DNA of 64,000 bases from Rhodanobacter sp. B05 (GTDB lineage: Bacteria; Pseudomonadota; Gammaproteobacteria; Xanthomonadales; Rhodanobacteraceae). The DNA is taken from positions 62,001 through 126,000 of the forward strand of contig NZ_MUNU01000010.1 of NCBI RefSeq assembly GCF_002001085.1, given 5' to 3'. Positions 27,467 through 35,404 of this stretch are shown piece after piece (position 1 is the first letter of the stretch; every line of letters starts with the position of its first letter). The position numbers were made by a program, and so were the translations under genes. The notes below the pieces were generated by a model. It searched no databases. It saw nothing but the letters and a program-made list of their open reading frames with translations, and had not been told where the DNA came from.

Positions 27467-28123
27467 TCAGGGCTTGCCCCGGCACAGCGCCTGCAAGGCT
27501 TCGCGCGTGGGCTCGGCCGGCATCTTCGCCGCCAGCGGACCGAGCAGGTCCACCGCCAGATCGCCATCGGCCTCCTGCATGTGCATGCAGCGCGACTGCC
27601 TGCCCACGCCGTCGATGCGGATGCTGGCGACAGTCTTCGCCACGCGCGCATCGCGCGGCACCAGGGTCAGCGTCCATGCGCCGACCGCATCACCGCCTTG
27701 CCGGATCTCGAATGCCTGCTGCAGGCGCGCGGCATCGCCGCTGAGCAAGGCCACGAAACTGTCCAGCAGCACCTGCAACTGCGGCGCGCGCTTCAGCGAG
27801 AAGTGCCGCGGCGACTTGCCGTCGCGCTGCTGGGTCACTTCGCCGTCGGCGATGGTCGCGGTTTCGTGCTGCGGGTGATCGACGCGCCGCTGCAGCTTGT
27901 CGCCGCCGAGCCAGGACAATTGCCCGGATACCACCAGCGGCCGATCCAGCACCTGCAGGAAGCGCGCTTCGGCAAAAGCCGTATGCGCGGGTGCCGGCTG
28001 GCCGAGGGCAGCGATCAGCGCTTGCGACGAAGACGATGCAGCCGCCGGCTCAGACGCCGACGCGGTGACCGTCCACCACGGCAGCAGCAGGCTCAGCAGC
28101 AGGCATGTCTTGCCAGAAATCAT
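27467..28123 (-). CDS. LolA-like outer-membrane lipoprotein carrier of the pigment cluster
   Basis: A 218-aa precursor. The chosen ATG (28123) gives a signal peptide MISGKTCLLLSLLLPWWTVTASA. The mature part matches LolA-type carriers in pigment/aryl-polyene clusters: FAEARFLQVLDRPLVVSGQLSWLG near the start, with later DGVGRQSRCMHMQEADGDLAVD. It would shuttle a lipid or lipoprotein between the membranes alongside the MMPL exporter. Its 5' end overlaps the acyltransferase gene by about 74 bp. The stop is one base before the exporter start. Confidence 0.75.
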   Translation of the reverse strand: MISGKTCLLLSLLLPWWTVTASASEPAAASSSSQALIAALGQPAPAHTAFAEARFLQVLDRPLVVSGQLSWLGGDKLQRRVDHPQHETATIADGEVTQQRDGKSPRHFSLKRAPQLQVLLDSFVALLSGDAARLQQAFEIRQGGDAVGAWTLTLVPRDARVAKTVASIRIDGVGRQSRCMHMQEADGDLAVDLLGPLAAKMPAEPTREALQALCRGKP

Positions 28124-29006
28124 AGAAGTTGAACCAGTTGTAGGGAGCGACGTGGATGTAATGTTCCAGCCGTTGCGCATAACGCGTGATCAGCGCATCC
28201 AGCGCCGGCCCCCGATCATGCCGCGGAATCTGCACCCGTTCGCTGAACGGCTCGAACACCAGACGATAGCGGTTGCCGCCCAGATACAGGCCGAAGCACA
28301 GCACCACGGGAACCTGCAGCGTATGTGCCAGCAGCCATGGGCTGACCGGGAACGGCGCCGGCGAGCCCAGCAGCTCGGCCCGACGCAGCACTTCATGGCC
28401 ACGGCCGCGATCGGCCAGCATCGCCACCACCGCACCCTGGTGGCAGGCTTCGGCCATCGCCAGCGCGATGCTGGTGCCATCCTGCGCCGCATCGATCACG
28501 CAGGCGCCCACCTCGGGCGCCAGCGCTTCGAGCAACTCGGTCATCGCCGGGGTCTTCTGCTTGTCCAGCACCACCCGCAGCGGCATCGCCGGCCGCCGCG
28601 CGCCGATCGCGCGCAAGGCCTCGAAGCTGCCCTGATGCGAACCGAACAGCAGCACGCCGCGACCCAACGCGATGCGTTCGTCCAGCAGATCGAGCCCCTG
28701 CGTCTCCAATTCGAACGGCTGCTCGCCGTGCGCCAGCAGGAACACTCGATCGAGTATCGTGGCGGCGAATGCGTGGATGTGTTTCAGTACCTGCCATGGC
28801 GTGGCCGGCCGGCCGAACACCCGCTGCAGGTATTGCGCCGACGCCAGTCGCTCCGGCCCACGCCGCAGGTAGAAATACCCGGTGATCGGATACAGGCAAA
28901 GCCGCGCCAGCCGACGCCCGCCATGCAGCGCGATCGCGCGGATCAGCCAGATCGCGAAGCGGCCACCACCTTCCGGCCGGCTCTGCCAATGTTCGTGCTC
29001 GCTCAT
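28050..29006 (-). CDS. LpxL/HtrB-like acyltransferase of the pigment cluster
   Basis: A 318-aa protein of the lipid A late-acyltransferase (LPLAT) superfamily. It has the catalytic HX4E in FGSHQGSFEALRAIG (His about 130), MLADRGRGHEV downstream, and APYNWFNFYDFW near the C-terminus. A hydrophobic N-terminal stretch after FAIWLIRAIAL suggests membrane association. It probably transfers the finished polyene acyl chain to a lipid carrier, by analogy with aryl-polyene and xanthomonadin loci. The start overlaps the dehydratase stop by ATGA. Confidence 0.82.
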   Translation of the reverse strand: MSEHEHWQSRPEGGGRFAIWLIRAIALHGGRRLARLCLYPITGYFYLRRGPERLASAQYLQRVFGRPATPWQVLKHIHAFAATILDRVFLLAHGEQPFELETQGLDLLDERIALGRGVLLFGSHQGSFEALRAIGARRPAMPLRVVLDKQKTPAMTELLEALAPEVGACVIDAAQDGTSIALAMAEACHQGAVVAMLADRGRGHEVLRRAELLGSPAPFPVSPWLLAHTLQVPVVLCFGLYLGGNRYRLVFEPFSERVQIPRHDRGPALDALITRYAQRLEHYIHVAPYNWFNFYDFWQDMPAAEPAAAVVDGHRVGV

Positions 29007-29305
29007 GCCGTTCCCTCGACGATGCCGCGCGCCAGCAAGGTGCCTGCGCGCTCTATCCTGAATCCGATCCGCGCCGTATCCGCGCCGACCTGGCTCAACT
29101 GCAGCTGCGCCGACTCATCCGGCAGCAGCGGCGCCATGAACTTTGCCTCGATCACCCGGCTCAGCCGCTCGCCGCGCCAGGCGCGCAAGGCCAGCGCCAC
29201 CTGCTCCAGCATCAGCACGCCGGGCACCAGCGGTCGGCCCGGGAAGTGCCCCGGCAGCGCGGGATGCGCGCCGTCGAAACGGATCGGCTGCGCGTAATCA
29301 CTCAT
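29003..29305 (-). CDS. Hotdog-fold hydroxyacyl-ACP dehydratase (ApeI-like)
   Basis: A 100-aa single hotdog domain. It has the FabA/FabZ-type signature HPALPGHFPGRPLVPGVLMLEQ (about 13-34) with the catalytic His. IEAKFMAPLLPDESAQLQL follows. It would dehydrate beta-hydroxyacyl-ACP intermediates during chain growth. It is flanked by overlapping cluster genes (COG4648 upstream, acyltransferase downstream). Confidence 0.85.
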   Translation of the reverse strand: MSDYAQPIRFDGAHPALPGHFPGRPLVPGVLMLEQVALALRAWRGERLSRVIEAKFMAPLLPDESAQLQLSQVGADTARIGFRIERAGTLLARGIVEGTA

Positions 29306-30009
29306 GGCGCCACCGCGCGGTGGCCGCGCAGCAGCTGCGGCCAGTGCAGCGCCAGTTGCAGCAGCATCTGGTGCAGGCCGGGATGGCTCAGATGACGCAG
29401 GCGCCAGCGACGGTAGATATATTCCAGTCCGAACGCGACGCCTAGCAGCACGTAGCAACCCAGGTGCAGCCACGCGGCGGCCCAGCGCTCGGGAACCTGC
29501 AGCGGCGGCGTCACGCCGACACGCAACAACAGGCCGCTGTGCGATGCGCACAGCAGCAAAAACGTCAGCAGCAGGGCCTGAGCGGCGAGCAGGAGCGTCC
29601 AGAACCAGGTGACCTGACGCGCATAGCGCAGCACGCCAGGTTGGCGCAGCCGCTCCGGCCCCTCGATCGCCACGACGAAACGCGCCACCAGCGGCTCGGC
29701 CGTACCCAGGCTGCGCCCGAACCAGCACGCCAGCAGCGCGTTGATCAGGATCGGCACCGCCTCCAGCAGCAGGTCGGCCACGCCATGGCGCGACAACATC
29801 CAGATGCCGGCGAGCATGGCCAGCCACGCCAGCCAGGGCAACACGCGATGCGACAGCAGACGCGGCAGCATCACCACGGTCAGCAGCAACACCAGCGCCA
29901 GCAACGCGAAAATCTGCCGCTGCGTCACCGCGCCGGCAATCGCCAGCACGGGATAGGCAAGCAGCAACAGCAACGCATAACGCCGCGTGGTCGCTGCGTG
30001 GTTGGGCAT
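29302..30009 (-). CDS. COG4648-type inner-membrane protein of the pigment cluster
   Basis: A 235-aa polytopic protein with about six TM segments: RYALLLLLAYPVLAIAG, IFALLALVLLLTVVMLP, VLPWLAWLAMLAGIWML, WFWTLLLAAQALLLTFL and others. The block PGVLRYARQVTWFWTLLL is characteristic of the COG4648 proteins found in xanthomonadin and aryl-polyene clusters. Its exact role is unknown. The start at 30009 (MPNHAATTRR) is chosen over an ATG at 30078; neither has a strong ribosome-binding site. The stop overlaps the next start. Confidence 0.75.
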   Translation of the reverse strand: MPNHAATTRRYALLLLLAYPVLAIAGAVTQRQIFALLALVLLLTVVMLPRLLSHRVLPWLAWLAMLAGIWMLSRHGVADLLLEAVPILINALLACWFGRSLGTAEPLVARFVVAIEGPERLRQPGVLRYARQVTWFWTLLLAAQALLLTFLLLCASHSGLLLRVGVTPPLQVPERWAAAWLHLGCYVLLGVAFGLEYIYRRWRLRHLSHPGLHQMLLQLALHWPQLLRGHRAVAP

Positions 30010-30121
30010 GGCCTGGTTCACGCCGGAATCCACCTGGGCTTGACCGCAGGCGGCAGCTTGCCACCGATCGCGCAACATGGCGTGACGAAGACGAAAAGAG
30101 TACGCCAGCGAACCGTCGGCC

Positions 30122-30391
30122 TCAGCCGGCGCGGCTCTGCTCGACGTGGGCGGACAGGTTGCGCAGGCTGGCGAAGATCTGCCGGTTTTCCGGATTGTCC
30201 GAACGCAGCTGGAAGCCGTAACGCTTGGAGACCGCCAGGGCGATTTCCAGCGCGTCGATCGAATCCAGTCCCAGCTCGCCGCCGAACAGCGGGGCGTCGG
30301 GGTCGATCTGCGTCGGATCGACGCTGTCGAGATTCAGGCATTCCACGACCAGGGTGGCCAATTCGTGCTGCGCCGCAGTCTGTTCCGCCAT
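30122..30391 (-). CDS. xanC: Acyl carrier protein (XanC-like)
   Basis: An 89-aa acyl carrier protein with the phosphopantetheine serine in GELGLDSIDALEIALAVSK (Ser about 44). Its position, first in the - strand pigment operon and divergent from a XanB2-like chorismatase, matches the xanthomonadin locus, where XanC carries the 3-hydroxybenzoyl starter. The assignment as XanC rather than a general ACP rests on this context. Confidence 0.8.
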   Translation of the reverse strand: MAEQTAAQHELATLVVECLNLDSVDPTQIDPDAPLFGGELGLDSIDALEIALAVSKRYGFQLRSDNPENRQIFASLRNLSAHVEQSRAG

Positions 30392-30483
30392 GCTCGATTC
30401 CGTACGTCAAGTGCATTGCCTCCCCCCGGTGGCAGTGGCGCCGGAGTGTAACATAGCGCCCTTGTCGGTCCCGGTTGTCGAGC

Positions 30484-31476
30484 ATGGTTCAGGGATGTGA
30501 AACCCCTCAGATTGAAGCGCAGGTGCGGCGGGCACCGCGCGTGTCCTATCGCATGGCGCAGGCGGCGACGGTGCTGGACGAACCCGGAACTCTCGCCGTG
30601 TTCGGCTTCTCGAGCTCCGCTCCCGCCAGCGCCGATCCGCGTTATCTGGAAGTCGCACTGGACAGCTTCGATGCCCCGGCGCCGCTGGAGCTGTGGCAGG
30701 TCGACGCGCCGGTGGAATGCGGCGTCGAGGGCGCGCTGCGCTGGTCGGCCGGCGGCGGCTGGCTGTTCGCCGCGATCGAACTGGACGAGCTCGCGCATGG
30801 CGGCGCCTGCGCCACCGCGAAGCTGGCCTACGAGTTGCTGCATCGCTTCGTCGACGCGCGCGGCGCCCAGCATGTGCTGCGGGTGTGGAACTATCTTGGC
30901 GCGATCAACGAAGGCGAAGGCGACGCGGAACGCTACAAGCGCTTCTGCGAGGGTCGTGCCGCCGGCATGGGCAACTTCTTCGCCGAGGGTTTCCCGGCCG
31001 CCACCGCGATCGGCCACCGCGACACGGCGCAGCGGCTGCAGGTCTACCTGCTGGCCTGCGATCGCTCCGGCAGCCGGGTGGAGAACCCGCGCCAGGTCAG
31101 CGCCTGGCGCTACCCCCGCCAGTACGGTCGCACGGCGCCCAGCTTCGCCCGCGCGATGATCCTGCCGGCCTGCGACGCGCTGGCAATCTCCGGCACCGCG
31201 GCGGTGGTCGGCCACGCCTCGGCGCATCAGGACGATCTGGACGCCCAACTGGAGGAGACCCTGACCAACCTCGAGGCGCTGCTGGCCAGCGCCGGCATGG
31301 CCGCCGGCTTCGATACCCGCTCGCCACTGAAAACCTACGTACGCCACGCTGCCGACGCCCCGCGCGTGCGCGCGTTCCTGCAGCACCGCCTGCCCGGCGT
31401 GCCGGTGCTGCTGCTGCACGGCGACATCTGCCGCAGCGAGCTGCTGGTGGAGATCGATGGTTGGCGCTACGCCTGA
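30484..31476 (+). CDS. xanB2: XanB2-like chorismatase (FkbO/Hyg5 family)
   Basis: A 330-aa protein resembling XanB2, the bifunctional chorismatase that yields 3- and 4-hydroxybenzoate from chorismate for xanthomonadin and ubiquinone. Characteristic segments are HVLRVWNYLGAINEGEGDAERYKRFCEGR (conserved Arg, Asn and Glu) and a C-terminal half with ISGTAAVVGHASAHQDD. The ATG at 30484 is preferred; a TTG nine bases earlier is in frame. It is divergent from the ACP across a 92-bp gap with a possible -10 (TAACAT, 30450). Its last 47 coding bases are repeated exactly at 53245-53291. Confidence 0.85.
   Translation: MVQGCETPQIEAQVRRAPRVSYRMAQAATVLDEPGTLAVFGFSSSAPASADPRYLEVALDSFDAPAPLELWQVDAPVECGVEGALRWSAGGGWLFAAIELDELAHGGACATAKLAYELLHRFVDARGAQHVLRVWNYLGAINEGEGDAERYKRFCEGRAAGMGNFFAEGFPAATAIGHRDTAQRLQVYLLACDRSGSRVENPRQVSAWRYPRQYGRTAPSFARAMILPACDALAISGTAAVVGHASAHQDDLDAQLEETLTNLEALLASAGMAAGFDTRSPLKTYVRHAADAPRVRAFLQHRLPGVPVLLLHGDICRSELLVEIDGWRYA
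31426..31472 (+). repeat. Left 47-bp direct repeat (attL-like), end of xanB2
   Basis: This is the last 47 bp before the final codon and stop of xanB2, identical to 53245-53291. It encodes ICRSELLVEIDGWRY. Confidence 0.9.
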
Positions 31477-31627
31477 TACAGAGGCGGCCGAGCGACGCTG
31501 CGAATGGCACTTCATCAAGCCTGGTTTGCCGAGGTTCGTCAGCCTCGGTGTCTTTGCCCACGCTTCCCGCGACCCCTCCATCCCGCTCATGACCATCATT
31601 TGACCCGCGCTGCCGAATCGCCCGCTC

Positions 31628-31661
31628 TATACTCGCCGCAGCATCGGGGCAGGGGGCGGCA
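31628..31661 (+). promoter_or_regulatory. Candidate promoter of the membrane TPR array
   Basis: TATACT at 31628-31633 is a good -10 about 28 bp before the GTG start at 31662. TTGACC at 31600-31605 is nearby, but its 22-bp spacing is too long for a standard -35, so the upstream element is uncertain. A G-rich GGGGCAGGGGG stretch before the GTG may serve as ribosome-binding site. The rest of the gap 31477-31627 shows nothing recognisable. Confidence 0.4.
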
Positions 31662-33734
31662 GTGGAAGGGTTCTTCGCTCGACTGAGAGAACGCAAGTTG
31701 GTGCAATGGGCACTGGCCTATGCAGCCGGGGCATTTGCGTTGCTGCAGGGGCTCGACATCATCGCGCAGCAATTCGGTTGGCCGGATGGCATCCGACGCG
31801 GCATTACGCTGGCACTGGTGGTCGGATTCTTTGTCGTGCTGGTGCTCGCCTGGTATCACGGCGAACGTGGCGTGCAGAAGGTCACCGGAACCGAGTTGCT
31901 GATTCTGGCGTTGTTGCTGGCGATCGGCGGTGGAGCGCTCTGGCGCTATGCGCAAGCGCCTTTATCCGTTCCGGTTTCAGTTGCCGCCGTCGCGACCGCG
32001 CAAGCCGTGCCAGTCCCAACCGCAGCCGCAATGTCGATCCCGGCCAAATCCATCGCCGTGCTGCCGTTCGAGAATCTGAGTGGGGACAAGGACAACGCCT
32101 ATTTCGCCGACGGCATGCAGGATCTGATCCTGACCAAGCTCGCGGACATCGGCGATCTGAAAGTCATCTCGCGCACCTCCACGATGCAGTACGGCAGCCA
32201 TCCGCAAAACCTGAAAGCCATCGCGCAGCAGTTGGGCGTAGCGACGATTCTCGAAGGCAGCGTGCAGAAGGCGGGCAGCCAGGTGCTGATCAACGTGCAG
32301 TTGATCGACGCGCGTAGCGACAATCATTTGTGGGCCGAGAGTTATCAACGCACACTGGACAACATCTTCGGCGTCGAGGGTGAAGTCGCGCAGAAAGTCG
32401 CCGATGCGCTGGATGCCAAACTCTCGCCGGCCGAGGTGCAGGCCATCGCAAAGGTGCCCACCCACAACAAGGCCGCCCTCGACGCCTTCCTGAAGGCCGA
32501 TTATTACCTGGGTGATTCCAACCGTACCTACGACAAGCAGGAGCTCGAGCATGCCGCCGCGCTGGCCGACCAAGCCACGCAACTCGACCCCGATTTCGGC
32601 GATGCCTGGGATCTGCTGTCACTGGCGTACCTGAAATATGACGACTATGGCGACCGTAGCCGTATCCCGCAGGCAGAAGCCGCCGCGCGCCATGCGCTGG
32701 CGCTGAATCCGAACGATGCCCACGCGCATGGAACTCTCGGTTTGGTGCTGGGCATCAATGGCGACACCGCCGCAGCCATCGAGCAAGGCCAGGAAGCCGT
32801 ACGGCTGCATCCCGGCGTTGGGGAACTTGCGGGTCTTGGAAATTCTTACGGCGGCGCCGGCCGTTTCGCCGAGGCGGTGACCACCTATCAGCGCGCCATC
32901 CGGCTTGCGCCGAAGAGCAACGGCGCGCTCGGTTTCCTGGACAACAATCTCGCCGATTACTACATCGCGCAGCGCCACTATGCCGAGGCGCGGGATACCT
33001 TGCAGGGTGCAGCGTCGCGCGACCCGGCGAACGTGTCCGTGGCGACCAACTTGGCAAGCACATGGCAGTTGGGTTGGGGTGATCTGGCGGCCGCGCGCGA
33101 AGTGCTGCAGGCGGCGCCGACGCCAGTCGCGTCATCCGGGATACTTTCGGATGCGTGGTATTGGCAGGATCTTTACCAACGCGATTACGCGGCGGCGCTG
33201 GCTGTCATTGTCAGGGCGCCGGCCGCATGGTTCGCCAACCGGTATTACCCACACGCGCTGTATCAGGCGCAGGCGTATCAGGCACAAGGCGACACTGCGA
33301 AAGCGCGCACGGCCTTTGCGACAGCACGCACACAACTCGAAGCCTGGATCAAGGCCACGCCGGACAATGCGGTCCTGCATACCCATCTTGCCCTCGTGCT
33401 GGCCGGTCTGGGCGAGAACGATCATGCCATCCACGAGGCGCAACGCGCGGTTGCACTGCAACCCGTCACGAAAGATGCACTCGACGGGCCACAACAACTG
33501 GCTGCTCTCGCGGAGGTTAATGCCCGCATCGGCAACTCGGCTGCGGCCATCAAGCTGTTGAACCAACTCTTGGCGATGCCAGCCGGTGGCGTGATCTCGG
33601 TGCCGCTGCTCAAGCTCGACCCCGCCTGGGATCCGATCCGCCACGACCCACGCTTCCAGGCGCTGCTGAAGAAATACGCCAGCGCCACGCCGTCGGCTTC
33701 CGGCACCCTCATTGAACAAGGAACAACACCATGA
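31662..33734 (+). CDS. Membrane-anchored COG5616/FlgO-like domain TPR protein, paralog 1
   Basis: A 690-aa protein starting at GTG 31662. It has three predicted TM segments (about 14-34, 47-64, 78-94) within the class-1 head RKLVQWALAY...GWPD...AWYHGERG. A Pro/Ala-rich linker follows, then a COG5616/FlgO-like domain from IPAKSIAVLPFENLSG (about 127) through LEGSVQKAG and HLWAESYQRTLDNIFG to about 260. The rest is TPR-like. It ends with the array's shared tail motif DPIRHDPRFQALLKKY. The last domain is probably periplasmic. The function is unknown. The stop overlaps the next start by 4 bp, and the gene heads an unbroken same-strand run. Confidence 0.85.
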   Translation: MEGFFARLRERKLVQWALAYAAGAFALLQGLDIIAQQFGWPDGIRRGITLALVVGFFVVLVLAWYHGERGVQKVTGTELLILALLLAIGGGALWRYAQAPLSVPVSVAAVATAQAVPVPTAAAMSIPAKSIAVLPFENLSGDKDNAYFADGMQDLILTKLADIGDLKVISRTSTMQYGSHPQNLKAIAQQLGVATILEGSVQKAGSQVLINVQLIDARSDNHLWAESYQRTLDNIFGVEGEVAQKVADALDAKLSPAEVQAIAKVPTHNKAALDAFLKADYYLGDSNRTYDKQELEHAAALADQATQLDPDFGDAWDLLSLAYLKYDDYGDRSRIPQAEAAARHALALNPNDAHAHGTLGLVLGINGDTAAAIEQGQEAVRLHPGVGELAGLGNSYGGAGRFAEAVTTYQRAIRLAPKSNGALGFLDNNLADYYIAQRHYAEARDTLQGAASRDPANVSVATNLASTWQLGWGDLAAAREVLQAAPTPVASSGILSDAWYWQDLYQRDYAAALAVIVRAPAAWFANRYYPHALYQAQAYQAQGDTAKARTAFATARTQLEAWIKATPDNAVLHTHLALVLAGLGENDHAIHEAQRAVALQPVTKDALDGPQQLAALAEVNARIGNSAAAIKLLNQLLAMPAGGVISVPLLKLDPAWDPIRHDPRFQALLKKYASATPSASGTLIEQGTTP

Positions 33735-35404
33735 ACACGCGGCTCCGGTGTGGCGTTCTGATGTCGGTCGCGATCGTTGCGATGGCGCTCGCGCCGATGG
33801 CGTGGGCGGAACGGGGCACGACGCCGCAGACCATCGCGGGGCTGGGAACGGTGACATTCCCAACCTCCGCAGAATCGGATGCCGCGCAGACCGCGTTTGC
33901 GCGCGGCCTGCTGTTGCTGCATCTGTTCGAGTACCCGGACGCGGACGCGGCGTTCCAGCAGGCCGAGAAACTCGATCCCGGTTTCGCCATGGCCTACTGG
34001 GGCGAGGCGATGACCTACAACCATCCGGTGTGGAACGAACTCGATCTGGCCGCCGGCCGTGCCACGCTGCGCAAACTCGGCACCACGGAAGCGGCGCGCG
34101 AAGCCCGCGCACCGAGCGCGCGCGAGGAAGCCTATCTCGCTACGGTGAACATTCTGTATTTCGGCGCAGGCGACAAGCGGCAACGCGATACGCGCTACTG
34201 CGATGCGATGCGGCGACTGGCCGCGGCGTATCCACACGACAACAACGTGCAGTTGTTTTATGCACTCGCCCTGCTCGGTCGCGGCGAAGGCGTGCGCGAC
34301 GTACCGACGTACCTGCGCGCGGCCGCGATTGCCAGGCACATTTTCAAGCTCAATCCGCAGAATCCGGGCGCGGCGCATTACTGGATCCATGGCATGGACG
34401 ACCCGCAGCACGCCGCCGGTGCGCTGGTGGCGGCGCGCGCACTGTCGAAGATCGCGCCGGACGCAGGTCATGCCCAGCACATGACCTCGCATATCTTCAT
34501 GGCACTGGGCATGTGGGACGACGTGGTCACGGCCAACGAAAACGCGACGCGCGTGATGTACGCGCACGAGAAGGCGGCAGGCAAACCGCAGGTGCGTTGT
34601 TTCCATTACGACGAATGGCTGGAATACGCCTATTTCCAGCAGGGACGCCAGCACGATGCGGAGAACCTGCTGCAAGCGTGCCGGCGCACCGGTACCGCGG
34701 CGTTGCGCGGGATGGACAAGAAGCAGGCCGCGATGTTCCGCGATCAGTTCCAATGGTCGCTGATGCAGATGCGCGCGACGGCGGTGGTGGAGTTGCATGA
34801 TTGGAATGGCGCTGCGGCGCAGATGCGAATCGACACATCGACGCTTGGCGGCGAGGCGGGGTGGAATGACTTCGCCATCGGCTATGCCGCTGCGGAACGT
34901 GGCGATGCGGCGTTGGCGAAAACCTCGCTGGCTGCCCTGGACAAGCTGGCCGCGACGACCCAGCCGCCGAATCCCGATGACCCACAGCAAACCGGTTACC
35001 TGAAGATCCTGCGCGACGATCTCGACGGATTACTCGCGAGCAAGCGCAGCGATGACGCGCATGCGCTGGACCTCGTGCGTGCCGCCGCGAAGCGTTACGA
35101 CCATATGGCCTTCGACTTCGGACCGCCGGCGCCGGTCAAGCCGCCGCACGAACTGCTCGGCGAATTGCTGCTCGCGGCGGGCAAACCGGCGGCTGCCTGC
35201 ACCGAATTCGAGACGGCGCTCAAGAAAGCGCCCAACCGGACGCAGTCATTGCTGGGGCTGGCGCGGGCGCAAGCCGCGAGCCACGACACCGCGGCTGCCG
35301 CCGCCACCTACCAGCGGCTCGTGAAAATCTGGCACGTCGCCGATGCGGGCTTACCGGGACTGGATGAAGCGCGGCGTTATCTGGGCAGACGATCGCGTGG
35401 CTGA
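33731..35404 (+). CDS. Secreted TPR protein of the array
   Basis: A 557-aa precursor with signal peptide LMSVAIVAMALAPMAWA; it lacks the TM head and COG5616 domain of its neighbours. TPR motifs appear from LLHLFEYPDADAAFQQAEKLDPGF (about 50-75). The centre has conserved His-rich blocks, HYWIHGMDDPQHAAGA and GHAQHMTSHIFMALGMWDD. They recur in a widespread uncharacterised family and could bind a metal. C-terminal TPRs follow (AACTEFETALKKAPNRTQS). The start overlaps paralog 1 by ATGA and the end overlaps paralog 2 by 8 bp, so it is cotranslated with the array. Confidence 0.8.
   Translation: MNTRLRCGVLMSVAIVAMALAPMAWAERGTTPQTIAGLGTVTFPTSAESDAAQTAFARGLLLLHLFEYPDADAAFQQAEKLDPGFAMAYWGEAMTYNHPVWNELDLAAGRATLRKLGTTEAAREARAPSAREEAYLATVNILYFGAGDKRQRDTRYCDAMRRLAAAYPHDNNVQLFYALALLGRGEGVRDVPTYLRAAAIARHIFKLNPQNPGAAHYWIHGMDDPQHAAGALVAARALSKIAPDAGHAQHMTSHIFMALGMWDDVVTANENATRVMYAHEKAAGKPQVRCFHYDEWLEYAYFQQGRQHDAENLLQACRRTGTAALRGMDKKQAAMFRDQFQWSLMQMRATAVVELHDWNGAAAQMRIDTSTLGGEAGWNDFAIGYAAAERGDAALAKTSLAALDKLAATTQPPNPDDPQQTGYLKILRDDLDGLLASKRSDDAHALDLVRAAAKRYDHMAFDFGPPAPVKPPHELLGELLLAAGKPAAACTEFETALKKAPNRTQSLLGLARAQAASHDTAAAAATYQRLVKIWHVADAGLPGLDEARRYLGRRSRG

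Noticed and set aside
31600-31633. TTGACC with TATACT as a complete promoter for the TPR array
   Set aside because: The spacing is 22 bp, too long for a normal sigma70 promoter; only the -10 is kept as a candidate.
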